DNA of 64,000 nucleotides. Origin: Neoarius graeffei. Its lineage: Eukaryota > Chordata > Actinopteri > Siluriformes > Ariidae. The position numbers were made by a program, and so were the translations under genes. This document shows, piece by piece, positions 44,489 through 55,260 of the stretch. The notes below the pieces were generated by a model. That model was not told the DNA's origin and searched no databases. It saw only the letters and a program-made list of their open reading frames with translations. Positions within the stretch are counted from its first letter, which is position 1. Every line of letters begins with the position of its first letter. Location: contig NC_083587.1 in the NCBI RefSeq assembly GCF_027579695.1, forward strand, positions 43,318,232 to 43,382,231. Direction: 5' to 3'.

Positions 44489-45288
44489 TGTGGTTTGGCA
44501 TTGTCATGTTGGAAAATGAAAGGTCTTCCCTGAAAGAGACGTCGTCTGGATGGGAGCATATGTTGCTCTAGAACCTGGATATACCTTTCAGCATTGATGG
44601 TGTCTTTCCAGATGTGTAAGCTGCCCATGCCACATGCACTAATGCAACCCCATACCATCAGAGATGCAGGCTTCTGAACTGAGCGCTGATAACAACTTGG
44701 GTCGTCCTTCTCCTCTTTAGTCCGAATGACACGGCGTCCCTGATTTCCATAAAGAACTTCACATTTTGATTCGTCTGACCACAGAACAGTTTTCCACTTT
44801 GCCACAGTCCATTTTAAATGAGCCTTGGCCCAGAGAAGACGTCTGCACTTCTGGATCATGTTTAGATACGGCTTCTTCTTTGAACTACAGAGTTTTAGCT
44901 GGCAACGATGGATGGCACGGTGAATTGTGTTCACAGATAATGTTCTCTGGAAATATTCCTGAGCCCATTTTGTGATTTTCAATACAGAAGCATGCCTGTA
45001 TGTGATGCAGTGCCGTCTAAGGGCCCAAAGATCATGGGCACCCAGTATGGTTTTCCGGCCTTGACCCTTACGCACAGAGATTCTTCCAGATTCTCTGAAT
45101 CTTTTGATGATATTATGCACTGTAGATGATGATATGTTCAAACTCTTTGCAATTTTACACTGTCGAACTCCTTTCTGATATTGCTCCACTATTTGTCGGT
45201 GCAGAATTAGGGGGATTGGTGATCCTCTTCCCATCTTTACTTCTGAGAGCCGCTGCCACTCCAAGATGCTCTTTTTATACCCAGTCAT
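44489..45288 (-). pseudogene. Tc1 family-B transposase, N-terminal two thirds
   Basis: Opens at ATG (45286-45288) with [11 protein letters not shown]. It has paired helix-turn-helix regions ([40 protein letters not shown]), the GRKT hook and the first catalytic aspartate in [14 protein letters not shown]. The second aspartate lies in [11 protein letters not shown], after which the MITE begins. Unlike the copy at 61194, codon 31 is still arginine (CGA). Confidence 0.9.
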
Positions 45289-45588
45289 GTTAATGACCTA
45301 TTGCCAATTGACCTAATGAGTTGCAATTTGGTCCTCCAGCTGTTCCTTTTTTGTACCTTTAACTTTTCCAGCCTCTTATTGCCCCTGTCCCAACTTTTTT
45401 GAGATGTGTTGCTGTCATGAAATTTCAAATGAGCCAATATTTGGCATGAAATTTCAAAATGTCTCACTTTCGACATTTGATATGTTCTCTATGTTCTATT
45501 GTGAATACAGTTTTTGAGATTTGTAAATTATTGCATTCCATTTTTAGTTACAATTTGTTCTTTGTCCCAACTTTTTTGGAATCGGGGT

Positions 45589-45590
<2 letters not shown>

Positions 45591-45661
<71 letters not shown>

Positions 45662-45669
45662 CACACACA
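45591..45669. repeat. (TA)n microsatellite between two Tc1 copies
   Basis: About 34 TA units followed by a short CA run. It starts at the end of one family-B Tc1 and finishes at the start of the next, so TA target sites and microsatellite growth are linked here. Confidence 0.95.
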
Positions 45670-45889
45670 CAACCCTGATTCCAAAAAAGTTGGGACAAAG
45701 TACAAATTGTAAATAAAAACGGAATGCAATGATGTGGAAGTTTCAAAATTCCATATTTTATTCAGAATAGAACATAGATGACATATCAAATGTTTAATAT
45801 GAGAAAATGTATCATTTAAAGAGAAAAATTATGTGATTTTAAATTTCATGACAATGACACATCTCAAAAAAGTTGGGACAAGGTCATGT

Positions 45890-46642
45890 TTACCACTGTG
45901 AGACATCCCCTTTTCTCTTCACAACAGTCTGTAAACATCTGGGGACTGAGGAGACAAGTTGCTCAAGTTTAGGGATAGGAATGTTAACCCATTCTTGTCT
46001 AATGTAGGATTCTAGTTGCTCAACTGTCTTAGGTCTTTTTTGTCGCATCTTCTGTTTTATGATGCACCAAATGTTTTCTATGGGTGAAAGATCTGAACTG
46101 CAGGCTGGCCAGTTCAGTACCCGGACCCTTCTTCTACACAGCCATGATGCTGTAATTGATGCAGTATGTGGTTTGGCATTGTCATGTTGGAAAATGCAAG
46201 GTCTTCCCTGAAAGAGACGTCATCTGGATGGGAGCATATGTTGCTCTAGAACCTGGATATACCTTTCAGCGTTGATGGTGTCTTACCAGATGTGTAAGCT
46301 GCCCATGCCACACGCACTAATGCAACCCCATACCATCAGAGATGCAGGCTTCTGAAGTGAGCGCTGATAACAACTTGGGTCATCCTTCTCCTCTTTAGTC
46401 CGAATGATACAGCGTCCCTGATTTCCATAAAGAACTTCAAATTTTGATTCGTCTGACCACAGAACAGTTTTCCACTTTGCCACAGTCCATTTTAAATGAG
46501 CCTTGGCCCAGAGAAGACATCTGCGCTTCTGGATCATGTTTAGATACGGCTTCTTCTTTGAACTATAGAGTTTTAGCTGGCAACGGCGGATGACACGGTG
46601 AATTGTGTTCACAGATAATGTTCTCTGGACATATTCATGAGC
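45890..46642 (-). pseudogene. Tc1 family-B transposase, C-terminal part
   Basis: Readable from [20 protein letters not shown] through [14 protein letters not shown] to [17 protein letters not shown]. It then meets a stop because the codon after W differs (TGGTAAGACACC for the family's TGGAAAGACACC on the minus strand). The remaining catalytic region follows to about 45890. Confidence 0.8.
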
Positions 46643-46704
46643 AGAAAATACCTAACACTGCTGTTTATAATCACCTCTACTTATTTTTTTAAACTCTTTT
46701 CCTG

Positions 46705-48975
46705 GTGTTTGGTGAGCTACTGCAATTATCCATCAAACGGTGCACTAAAGACAAAGGTAAATCTGAACAAGGCAATATTGGTCTCTACCTCCTCACCTGC
46801 ATTTTTTTATTAAGCCTACTGATGCCATCGTTTTTTATCTGTAATGTACCGAAGCCTCTCACTGCAAAAGTGCAATATTTTCACAATATTACTGCTGATC
46901 CACTGGGCATTCTAACAGAAAAAACACAACTGAATCTTTTCGGATTTGGTTATGTAACAGTGTTTACATGGATTCTCAAGGATGGCCGGGCTCAGGTCCT
47001 TACGCCAGCCTGTAAAATCATCACCAGGCAGAAGACCAGCCCGTCATCAGCCAAAACTCTACTACTGCTACTACTGATACTATCAGGAGATGTCCATTTA
47101 AATCCTGGACCTTTTTGCCATTTAGAGGCTGACCAAACAGCGCAAAATATCATCCCGGCTCACTCAGAACCATCAGTCGTGATTACACCCATTAGACCTG
47201 TTCTGACTTCTACAAATTCCACGCAACTCACCCTGACTTTGGGGCCGGATGGTGTCTGTCGCGGTGGAGACATGGCAGGTGGATCTGCCCTTGGGGATCG
47301 ATTGCCCGAGGGGAACATCTGTCGGCGGGGCTCTCTTGTTAAGTCGTGGACGGGGGAACAGGCGAGCCCGGCAGTCATCGTTGGAAACAGTGAGCCAAGG
47401 GATCAGATGTCCACTGGTGCTCTTGGAGAGGCCACTGGGTTCTTGTGGCAGTCACGGTCGTGTCCTCCAATCTCAGAGAGGAGTACGGAGCCATGTCATC
47501 CAGAGCTCGTGGCTGCTTTGGCTGAAGTGGCGTTTGAACAACTCGGGACTACTGGCACGGTGGTGGGTCGCACAGACCTACATGACATCCCATCGACCAT
47601 GGAATATTACTCTCATGATGAACCGACTGTAACAACTAACGAATGCCAACAAGGACAGTGTCACGTGAGTGCTTAAAATCATGTAGCCAATTGCACAGTT
47701 TTAAAACAGAGAAAGACAAGATTTTTCCAAACTGTGACTCATGCCCAAATTATTTGGAACTCTGACACAAAACCCAATGGAATTTTGGGAGGTCACATAA
47801 ATATCAGAAGTATATTACCAAAAATGGATCAGATACAGAACTTACTTATGGAGTCTAACCTGGATTTTTTGTGTATATTTGAGACTTGGTTGACTAGTAA
47901 TATTGCTACCGACCTAATTAACATACCAGGATATTCATGCTACAGGAAAGATTGGCCCAAGGGAAAGGGAGGGGGTGTTTTGATTTATATTAGGGAAGAG
48001 TTTAAGATTTCACAGCTCGATTTAAATGTGAACCTGGAGAGTTTAGGATTGAATGTAATTCTCTCCCCAAATATGAAATTCAGTATAGTTGTGCTTTATA
48101 ATCCTCCATCTTATGATGTGAATTTCTATAATGAATTGAAAAGTCTTTTGTTTATTGTTGATAACTCCTGCAAATGTATGTTGTTTGGGGATTTTAACAT
48201 TAACTGGACAGATAAAAAGGGAAAAACAAAACTAAAATCAATTATGGAAAAATTTAAATACAAACAGCTGATTGATAGACCTACACGAGTTACTAGAAAG
48301 AGTGAAACTCTTATAGATCTGATTTTTACAAATAGGCCAGAGAGAATAATAAAAACATATAATCTTATTACTGGCCTCTCAGATCAAAATATGATACTGA
48401 TTATAAGAAAGCTAACTAAAAAACGTCTAGTTTATCATAACAAAATAGAAAATCACACTTTAAAAACCAGAATTCCTAAGCCAAAAATGGCTGACTTTGA
48501 ATGTAATTTGAAGGAAGTCAACTGGGAAAGGGTAACTAAAGAGTCAGATATAGAGCATAGTACAAATACTTTTGCATCTATTCTTCATGACACAATTAGC
48601 AAGCATACAAAAACCTGGAAAAGTAAACCTAAGAAAAAGTCTCTTCCATGGTTTAACAGTGACATCCTTCAGCTCACTAAAGAGCGGGAGCTTGCTCTTA
48701 AAAAGTCTTTAATTACTAAAATCAATACTGACCATTTTATTTACACTAGTTTAAGGAATAAAGTAGTATCTGAGTTACGGAAAGCAAAGACAAATCATTT
48801 TCATAAACTCACTGAAGAAGCCAATGGCCACAGTTCTAAATTGCGGCAACATATAAATAGACTAACCAACTCAAGTAAGCACAACCACCCTAAAATAAAC
48901 AGCCTTAAAATATGCAATGGATTCACTGATAGTAATGAGTCAATTGCAAATGGTTTTAATGATTTTTTTAATTGA
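46705..48975 (+). pseudogene. LINE polyprotein N-terminal region and AP endonuclease (one internal stop)
   Basis: A single reading frame from ATG at 46705 to 48975, broken only by TAA at 47674-47676. Residues 27-47 are a hydrophobic segment. LLLLLILSGDVHLNPGP ends at residue 136. After the stop the frame resumes without change and encodes an exonuclease-endonuclease-phosphatase domain: GGHINIRSILPKMDQI, FLCIFETWL, GGGVLIYIREEF, MLFGDFNINWTD, LIDLIFTNRPER, ITGLSDQNMILI. The endonuclease nicks the target to prime reverse transcription. The frame ends shortly before the SINE, so the reverse transcriptase is now separated. Confidence 0.85.
47086..47112 (+). other. 2A-like ribosome-skipping peptide (GDVHLNPGP)
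   Basis: Codons for SGDVHLNPGP, preceded by a leucine-rich helix, at residues 127-136 of the LINE frame. The 2A consensus is D(V/I)ExNPGP; here H replaces E. Such sequences in APE-type LINEs are known to cause release of the upstream product between the G and the last P (family knowledge). Activity of this variant is unknown. Confidence 0.7.
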
Positions 48976-49054
48976 ATCTGTGAAAGAATTAGCAAGTTAT
49001 TTTAAATCTACTGAACTACCTCCTGCTGAGTTTGGTTATGATAACACAAACTCC

Positions 49055-49424
49055 CTCTCTCTCTCTCATTATCTCTAGCCGCTTTATCCTGTTCTACAGG
49101 GTCACAGGCAAGCTGGAGCCTATCCCAGCTGACTACGGGCGAAAGGTGGGGTACACCCTGGACAAGTCGCCAGGTCATCACAGGGCTGACACAGACACAG
49201 ACAACCATTCACACTCACACCTACAGTCAATTTAGAGTCACCAGTTAACCTAACCTGCATGTCTTTGGACTGTGGGGGAAACCGGAGCACCCGGAGGAAA
49301 CCCACGCGGACACGGGAAGAACATGCAAACTCCGCACAGAAAGGCCCTCGCCGGCCACGGGGCTCGAACCCGGACCTTCTTGCTGTGAGATGACAGCGCT
49401 AACCACTACACCACCGTGCCGCCC
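49055..49424 (-). mobile_element. tRNA-derived teleost SINE inside the LINE
   Basis: Complete copy in reverse. A perfect 11-bp duplication, ACACAAACTCC, lies at 49044-49054 and 49425-49435. Confidence 0.9.
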
Positions 49425-49435
49425 ACACAAACTCC

Positions 49436-49711
49436 TTCTATATAAAATAAGTATCCTATGATAAAGTTAAGAAAGTGATTGCAAACCTGAGCAACTCTAT
49501 GGCGAAGGATAACCATAACTTAAATACTGCATTTATCAAGAAACATCAGAGCTGTCTGTTGGAACCAATTACTTACTTAGTAAATTTGTCAATTCAAACA
49601 AATAGGTTCCCAGAGAGCTGGAAAACTGCAATAATTACTCCAGTTTATAAATCAGGAGAAAAGGACTTAGCAAGTAACTACAGGCCTATTGCCACCCTCC
49701 CGGTAGTCTCA
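49436..49711 (+). pseudogene. LINE reverse transcriptase, first part
   Basis: Reads CLLEPITYLVNLSIQTNRFP, ESWKTAIITPVYKSGEKDL and SNYRPIATLPVVS, the palm start of a CR1/L2-type RT. It stops at the MITE junction at 49712 and resumes as KVLEKIVAEQLLEH at 50906. Confidence 0.85.
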
Positions 49712-50901
49712 GGCTACATCCACACGACAACGGCAACGAGATGTTATTTAAAAATATATCGCGTCCAAATGGGCAACGATCAGTAAAATATCAGGTCCAT
49801 ATGGCAACGCAACGCTTGCTGAAAATGATGCAACACACATGCCACACCTGTAGGGGCGCTGTAAGATGGTCCCTTCAGAGACACCAGAACAATAGAAGTA
49901 AGGACACATGCGCATAAACTATTATGCGCGAGACTTCATATTAGCCACAAAGTCAGGAAAATCTGTTCATAAAATTACATTATAATGACCAAATACAATG
50001 AAAAGTATTTTTCCAGTCTCACCTGTGAAAGGTAATCCCATGTGATCTCGTTTGGACGGCAAACCTGTTGGTACAGTTAAACGCAGCTAATCTTTATTCT
50101 CCGCTTTGACCTATCCAATATGCCGGTGAGGATGACGTATGATTCTACGCGGAAGGCGGCGTCTTTAATGGTCCGGAATAAATTGAATGCTACATGTTGA
50201 TGGATTAATTTGTTGTTTCTCACCTGTGAAAGGTAATCCCATGTGATCTCGTTTGGACGGTAAACCTGTTGGTACAGTTAAACACAGCACATGAATCTTT
50301 ATTCTCCGCTTTGACCTATCCAATATGGCGGCCAGGATGACGTATGATTCTACGCGGAAGGCGGCGTCTTTAATGGTCCGGAATAAATTGAATGCTACAC
50401 GTTGGTGGATTAATTTGTTCTTCTACGCCCTTTTTGAGGAATGTATTGTAGGACTTAAACCAACATCTGAAGAGGTGAGATTGCTCCTTTTTTTCCCTAT
50501 TTTTGCTGGCGGGATTGACTCTGCCCAAAGGGCAGAGTCTCTCTTTCTCTCTCTCTCACTTTGCACCATTACACAATAAATATTCACAGTGAAAATATTT
50601 TGTAAGCGCGTTTCATGAACCAAGTTATAGGATTTGTTGACAACTCACATCGAGTTCATTACACTTCTACCCGGCATGAAGCGCTCACAGTCATGTGGTT
50701 GTGACGTCATCGTAAACAAATCCGTTCTACTCATCCGGACGACTTCGCAACAGCAACGTTGCCAGATCTTTCCACTCTGGAACCCGTTCTCAAAAAGATT
50801 GCATTTTGGGCACCCAAAACGCTGGTGCCGTGTGGACGCCAGGCCTAAACGATAAGCAATTGTATCAGAGTCACCTGAATCCATTGCTGTGTGGACAGGG
50901 C
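49712..50901. mobile_element. MITE with CATCCACAC/TGTCCACAC termini
   Basis: The termini GGCTACATCCACACGACAACGG and, inverted, GCCCTGTCCACACAGCAATGG are similar. CTCA occurs at both junctions (49708-49711 and 50902-50905). Removing the segment restores the LINE frame. A 201-base internal tandem duplication lies at about 50017-50420. Confidence 0.8.
50017..50420. repeat. Tandem duplication (about 201 bp) inside the MITE
   Basis: Unit 1 (50017-50217) and unit 2 (50218-50420) both start TCTCACCTGTGAAAGGTAATC and both include CTTTGACCTATCCAATATG and ACGCGGAAGGCGGCGTCTTT. They differ at a few bases, including a small insertion in unit 2. Confidence 0.9.
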
Positions 50902-50905
50902 CTCA

Positions 50906-51944
50906 AAAGTACTAGAGAAGATTGTAGCCGAGCAGTTATTGGAGCACTTACATGTAGAGTCTAACCAACTGCTCTATTCACAGCAATTTGGATTTAGACA
51001 AAAATACTCCATAGAATCAGCAAATTGTTATCTGCTTGAGAAGATCAAAGCTTCTCTTGATAAAGGAAATGTTGTAGGGGCAGTGTTCTTGGATTTGAAA
51101 AAGGTCTTTGACACTGTTAACCACAATGTTTTACTTAATAAATTAAATCGGTTCAAAATGTCGCCTGAAGCTTTGAAGTGGTTTAAATCATACTTAGAGG
51201 GGAGACAGCAGTGTGTTAGGGTTAATGGGATGAAGTCAAATATGTATGCAAACAGCATGGGGGTACCACAAGGATCTGTGCTTGGTTCACTGCTGTTCTC
51301 AATGTACATCAGTGACTTACCAAGCTGCTGCCCAGGTGTCAACTGCCAGATGTATGCTGATGACACGATTATTTATGTGTCTATTAAAACACCCAGCTTG
51401 GCGGGCGAGCATCTGACGCAGGCTCTATCACACATCTCTGAATGGCTTGAGTTATCAAACCTAACTCTTAATGTTAAAAAAAAAAACAGTGTCCATATGC
51501 TTTTCCATGTATAACAGGCCTGTTCATGATGTATTTGAAGTTAGGATTAAGGAGGAATTCATTGAAGTGGTAAACGAGGTTAAGTATCTAGTTATTATCC
51601 TGGACAAACACTTAAAATTTGATCATCAGGTTAAGTACATTTGTAATAAGGTCAGACCAAACCTGAACTGTTTTCGTTTTGTTAGAAGGAATTTGTCACA
51701 TCAAGCTGCAAAATTATATATGCATGCAATGATTTTTTCTCACCTATCATATTGTATTACAACATGGTCGCAGGTTTCTGCAACTACTATGAAACCCATA
51801 GTTTCAATATACAAGCAAGCCATAAAAATTATGGACCGGAAACCAGTGAAATGGCATCATTGCCGCATATTAAGGAAACACAACTTTTCACTTTTGAAAA
51901 TTTTATTAATTTTAGTGCTCTTAGATTCCTTTTTAAATGTCTAA
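50906..51944 (+). pseudogene. LINE reverse transcriptase, main part
   Basis: Contains QFGFRQKYSIESANCYLLEK, FLDLKKVFDTVNHNVLLNKL, MGVPQGSVLGSLLFSMYISD and MYADDTIIYVS, the RT active site (YADD). A frameshift in an A-run at about 51476-51486 moves the C-terminal part (EVKYLVIILDKHLKFDHQVK, FSHLSYCITTWSQ) to another frame. A later stop and the hAT element at 52088 follow. Confidence 0.88.
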
Positions 51945-52439
51945 ATAACCATGTGTCGACACTGTTTTCTGAAGTGGTCATCAGGTGTCAGAGCTCTCAT
52001 AGAGCGGTCACATGAGCTTCCACCTGTGGTGATTGTCTAGTCTGAAGATGTAAGACTTCTTTCTGCCAGTCTGCTCTCTCTGTAAGGTAGGGTGACCAGA
52101 CGTCCCGGTTTTACCGGGACAGTCCCGATTTGGGGTTGTGTGTCCCGAGTCCCGACAAAAGTCTGTCGGGACATGGATATGTCCCAGTTTTCGCCACTCG
52201 CGACGTTTGCGACTGAGCAGCGTGGGAATCATTAGCAGAGAAATGTCTGACTGCATTTACTATTTTGATGAATTGACAGGAATCGCAAACTTTCCTGGTT
52301 ACTGCCCCCTGGCCCTGTGGCATGGGTGTTTATTTAGCCACATTATTCCAGACAACAGAACGGGTTGCCATGCAACAATAAAATAAACATTAACTGGCGC
52401 GAATGTTCTTTGTCTAGCAGCAGTAATGCCGCAGCAATT

Positions 52440-52539
52440 ATGCCGAAAAGAAAATGTACCTTTTCCAAAGATTTACAGGGCACCTACCCCTTCTTCCGAG
52501 AGGTGCAGAACAATGCGCACGAAGCCTACTGCACACACT
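52440..52539 (+). pseudogene. hAT transposase first exon (BED-type zinc finger start)
   Basis: From ATG: MPKRKCTFSKDLQGTYPFFR, then EVQNNAHEAYCTHC, followed by a consensus donor GTAAGT at 52540. The YCTHC pair of cysteines fits the first half of a BED-type finger as found in hAT transposases. No further exon remains. Confidence 0.65.
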
Positions 52540-52595
52540 GTAAGTGCTTTGTTCTTGTACTGAGTTGGGTAGCCTGTGTTGCAAATGTTGTGCGC

Positions 52596-53170
52596 TCCTT
52601 TTTTTATTCACCTTATGTTATCCCGAGATAACGACATAATTAATTCAGGATCTCAAGAAAACAACACAACTAATTCGAGATCTCGAGAAAACAAAATAAT
52701 TATTCTGTGATCTCGAGAAAACAAAACAATTATTTCATGATCTCAGCTGGATCACTGTATCTCCGTCGGTAGAGAGGAAGCTGGGCCAGTCTTCTACGGA
52801 GGTGCCGCGGACTAATTTTGAAATTATCCCTTATTAAATGGCTTAATGCAATCTCTCCCTGTGTCAACCCCTGATCAAAATATTGCCTTATTAGGTGATC
52901 GATTATTCCAGACATTCTAATGACCAAAGTTGTGTCTATACAGAATGAGAAATAGCCCCAAAATCAGCATATCACAAGTCTCTTGGCGCACCTGAATGAA
53001 CCATTTCTCAGCTGTTTACTCGAGATCACGGAATAATTGTTTTGTTTTCTCGAGATCATGGAATAACGGTTTTGTTTTCTCGAGATCTCAAATTAGTTGT
53101 GTTGTTTTCTCGAGATCCTGAATTAATTATGTCGTTATCTCGGGATAACAAGGTGAATAAAAAAAAAGGA
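52596..53170. mobile_element. Fold-back element with TCTCGAGAT-rich arms
   Basis: Arms of about 140 bases are inverted copies of each other. Both start TCCTTTTTTATTCACCTT and GTTATCCCGAGATAACGAC, then hold three to four spaced copies of GATCTCGAGAAAAC. The central 290 bases hold a minus-strand frame with a helix-turn-helix pattern. Confidence 0.85.
52730..52927 (-). pseudogene. Integrase-like helix-turn-helix remnant
   Basis: The peptide includes IIDHLIRQYFDQGLTQGEIA and FKISPRHLRRRLAQLPLYRR. The pattern (IRxYFxxGxTxxEI, then ISxRxLRRxLxxLxLYRR) resembles the N-terminal DNA-binding domain of integrase-core proteins of eukaryotic DNA transposons. The integrase core itself is missing. The resemblance is from memory and untested. 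Confidence 0.5.
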
Positions 53171-54195
53171 TTATATGAAGGGCCTCTCTCGGCTTCCGTA
53201 GTATATATTCTCAAATCATTTGTCTCTTTTTTGTTTCTGTTTAACATACCATTCTGACAGTTTGGCCATATTGCTGTGTTGAACAGCTTGTTGTTGCACC
53301 TTCCATTAAAGTGTTCACTTTTGTACACACCTTCTTGCTTTATTCATTCAGTTGTGGGGAATGGTTAGTAAGGTTGATTCTGACCTAGGCTATGTTGAGG
53401 TCACATATCTACTTTTTAAGTTCATGCTATAGTGCATACAATTTTAGAGATATAGCCTACATGTGCATATGCATTCTTCTTGGTTTTCTCACAAACAGGT
53501 GAAATAAATCAGTTTAAATTTGGCCTATGGACATAGCCTGGCCTATTCTCAGCCATTACAAAATCTGTTGTCTGACCATAATTTAACTGATCTGTATACC
53601 ACTATGCTACTAGATAACAAAATGCCTGTTTGTTTTATTTCATGTGAGATGTTGATAAATGTGAGCTTCAACAAAATGATAAGAGCACCTCTCTGAGTGT
53701 CACGTTTACGTAAAAAAAAAAAAAGGTGTGCGTGCACAAGCATGGTCACGCGCAAAAGTGTCCCGGTTTCAGACTAGGGAAATCTGGTCACCCTACTGTA
53801 AGGGGGGCTAAACTTTTGAAAACTCTACCTACTGAGCTCAAACTAGAGACCAATATAAATGTTTTTAACAAAGGACTTAAACAATGGTTAAAATCTACAC
53901 AACAGTATTCGCATGAATTCTCTTAACAGATTAATTGCTTGATCATATTGCTTTTGTTTTGTAGCTTCTATATGAACCAAATATTGAAAAATGCTTGCAT
54001 TCTCAGTTTTTTTCTTGATTGTTTTTCCCTTTTCTTATTTTTTATATTTCATTTGTTCTGTCTTTTCAAAGCCTCCTGTGGACTGATGTTGCGAATTAGC
54101 ACTTGTGCTAAAACACTCAAATAATGCATTTGGTTTGTCCAATGTAATTGCTATGTCCACATCAAATAAACATTTAAATAAATAAATTCCTGAGC

Positions 54196-54525
54196 CCATT
54201 TTGTGATTTCCAATACAGAAGCATGCCTGTATGTGATGCAGTGCCGTCTAAGGGCCCGAGGATCACGGGCACCCAGTATGGTTTTCCGGTCTTGACCCTT
54301 ACGCACAGAGATTCTTCCAGATTCTCTGAATCTTTTGATGATATTATGCACTGTAGATGATGATATGTTCAAACTCTTTGCAATTTTACACTGTCGAACT
54401 CTTTTCTGATATTGCTCCACTATTTGTTGGCACAGAATTAGGGGGATTGGTGATCCTCTTCCCCTCTTTACTTCTGAGAGCTGCTGCCACTCCAAGATGC
54501 TCTTTTTATACCCAGTCATGTTAAT
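54196..54525 (-). pseudogene. Tc1 family-B transposase, N-terminal part
   Basis: Opens at ATG near 54519 ([20 protein letters not shown]) and continues through [20 protein letters not shown] to EITKWAQE, where the LINE insertion begins. Otherwise undamaged here. Confidence 0.85.
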
Positions 54526-55260
54526 GACCTATTGCCAATTGATCTAATGAGTTGCAATTTGGTCCTCCAGCTGTTCCTTTTTTGTACCTTTAACTTTTCC
54601 AGCCTCTTATTGCCCCTGTCCCAACTTTTTTGAGATGTGTTGCTGTCATGAAATTTCAAATGAGCCAATATTTGGCATGAAATTTCAAAATGTCTCACTT
54701 TCGACATTTAATATGTTGTCTATGTTCTATTGTGAATACAATATCAGTTTTTGAGATTTGTAAATTATTGCATTCCGTTTTTATTTACAATTTGTACTTT
54801 GTCCCAACTTTTTTGGAATCGGGGTTGTATGTATGTATATATATATATGCCAGGATGGTGGGGTTTTATAACTGTCCGGCAATCTTCAGCCATCTTCGCG
54901 TAATCCTTAAATGGGTGTTTGTTAAAGTTATCTTTCAGTGGTAGGCTCTGATAATGGGAGGAGGGGGCAAACTCTAGATGTCCCTGGTCCTGCAATCTGC
55001 ATAATGCTTAAACAAATGAGGTGGTATTTTTCCTTCTGAATCAGCAATTTGGATCCTTTTGGATGGGGAAACCTGGGTGATGAGTTTTTTTGTGTCTTAT
55101 TTTTGACTGAAAATGTTAGATGGTCTGTTGATAAATTGAAAATTTCTCCATGGCTTTTCATCATGGTTTGATCCCAAATTGGTCACTTTGGTCACAATTG
55201 TTACAGTATACTGTTTTCACCAGTGTACTGTTTATCTGCATCAATTGTCTTGTGTTTTAG

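Larger units (their letters stand above)
43311..45590 (-). mobile_element. Tc1/mariner family-B copy, split by a MITE
   Basis: The left end CAACCCCGATTCC follows TA at 43309-43310. The right end, GGAATCGGGGTTG at 45578-45590, runs into a TA microsatellite. Long terminal repeats of about 200 bases carry an inner repeat (TCAAAAAAGTTGGGACA). The MITE 43808-44486 separates the transposase gene into two parts. Confidence 0.9.
52088..53795 (+). mobile_element. Non-autonomous hAT element inside the LINE
   Basis: Terminal inverted repeats TAGGGTGACCAGA and TCTGGTCACCCTA lie inside a perfect 8-bp duplication, CTGTAAGG (52080-52087 and 53796-53803). 52440-52539 keeps a first coding exon of a transposase-like gene. 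Most of the gene is absent, and a fold-back element (52596-53170) sits in its first intron. Confidence 0.9.
46643..54185 (+). mobile_element. CR1/L2-like LINE with three nested insertions
   Basis: Begins after the left duplication and ends in an AAAT tandem tail (54166-54185). Without its insertions it measures about 4.3 kb. It encodes a hydrophobic N-terminal region with a 2A-like peptide, an AP endonuclease and a reverse transcriptase. Nested inside are a SINE (49055-49424), a MITE (49712-50901) and a hAT element (52088-53795), each with the LINE sequence resuming exactly on the far side. Confidence 0.9.
45670..54827 (-). mobile_element. Tc1 family-B copy split by a 7.5-kb LINE insertion
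   Basis: Left part 45670-46642 and right part 54186-54827 together match the 1606-bp copy at 61194 from end to end. The LINE 46643-54185 sits between them, with a 10-bp near-perfect duplication ATTC(A/C)TGAGC at 46633-46642 and 54186-54195. The right end GGGGTTG is followed by TA. Confidence 0.9.
34139..55260 (+). other. rpgrip1: RPGRIP1-like gene intron (21 kb), mostly transposons
   Basis: Bounded by GTGAGA and TGTTTTAG. Holds Gypsy element 2, an R4-clade LINE, two family-B Tc1 copies, an L2/CR1-like LINE, two hAT or MITE insertions, a SINE and a fold-back element. No further exon was found inside, and the phases of the flanking exons agree directly. Confidence 0.8.

Noticed and set aside
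47086-47112. 2A-like motif as a sign of a viral insertion
   Set aside because: The same frame goes on into an AP endonuclease and a LINE reverse transcriptase, so it belongs to a retrotransposon.
52596-53170. CRISPR-like array in the spaced GATCTCGAGAAAAC repeats
   Set aside because: The repeats are inverted between the two arms, spacers are short and AT-rich, and the host is a vertebrate.
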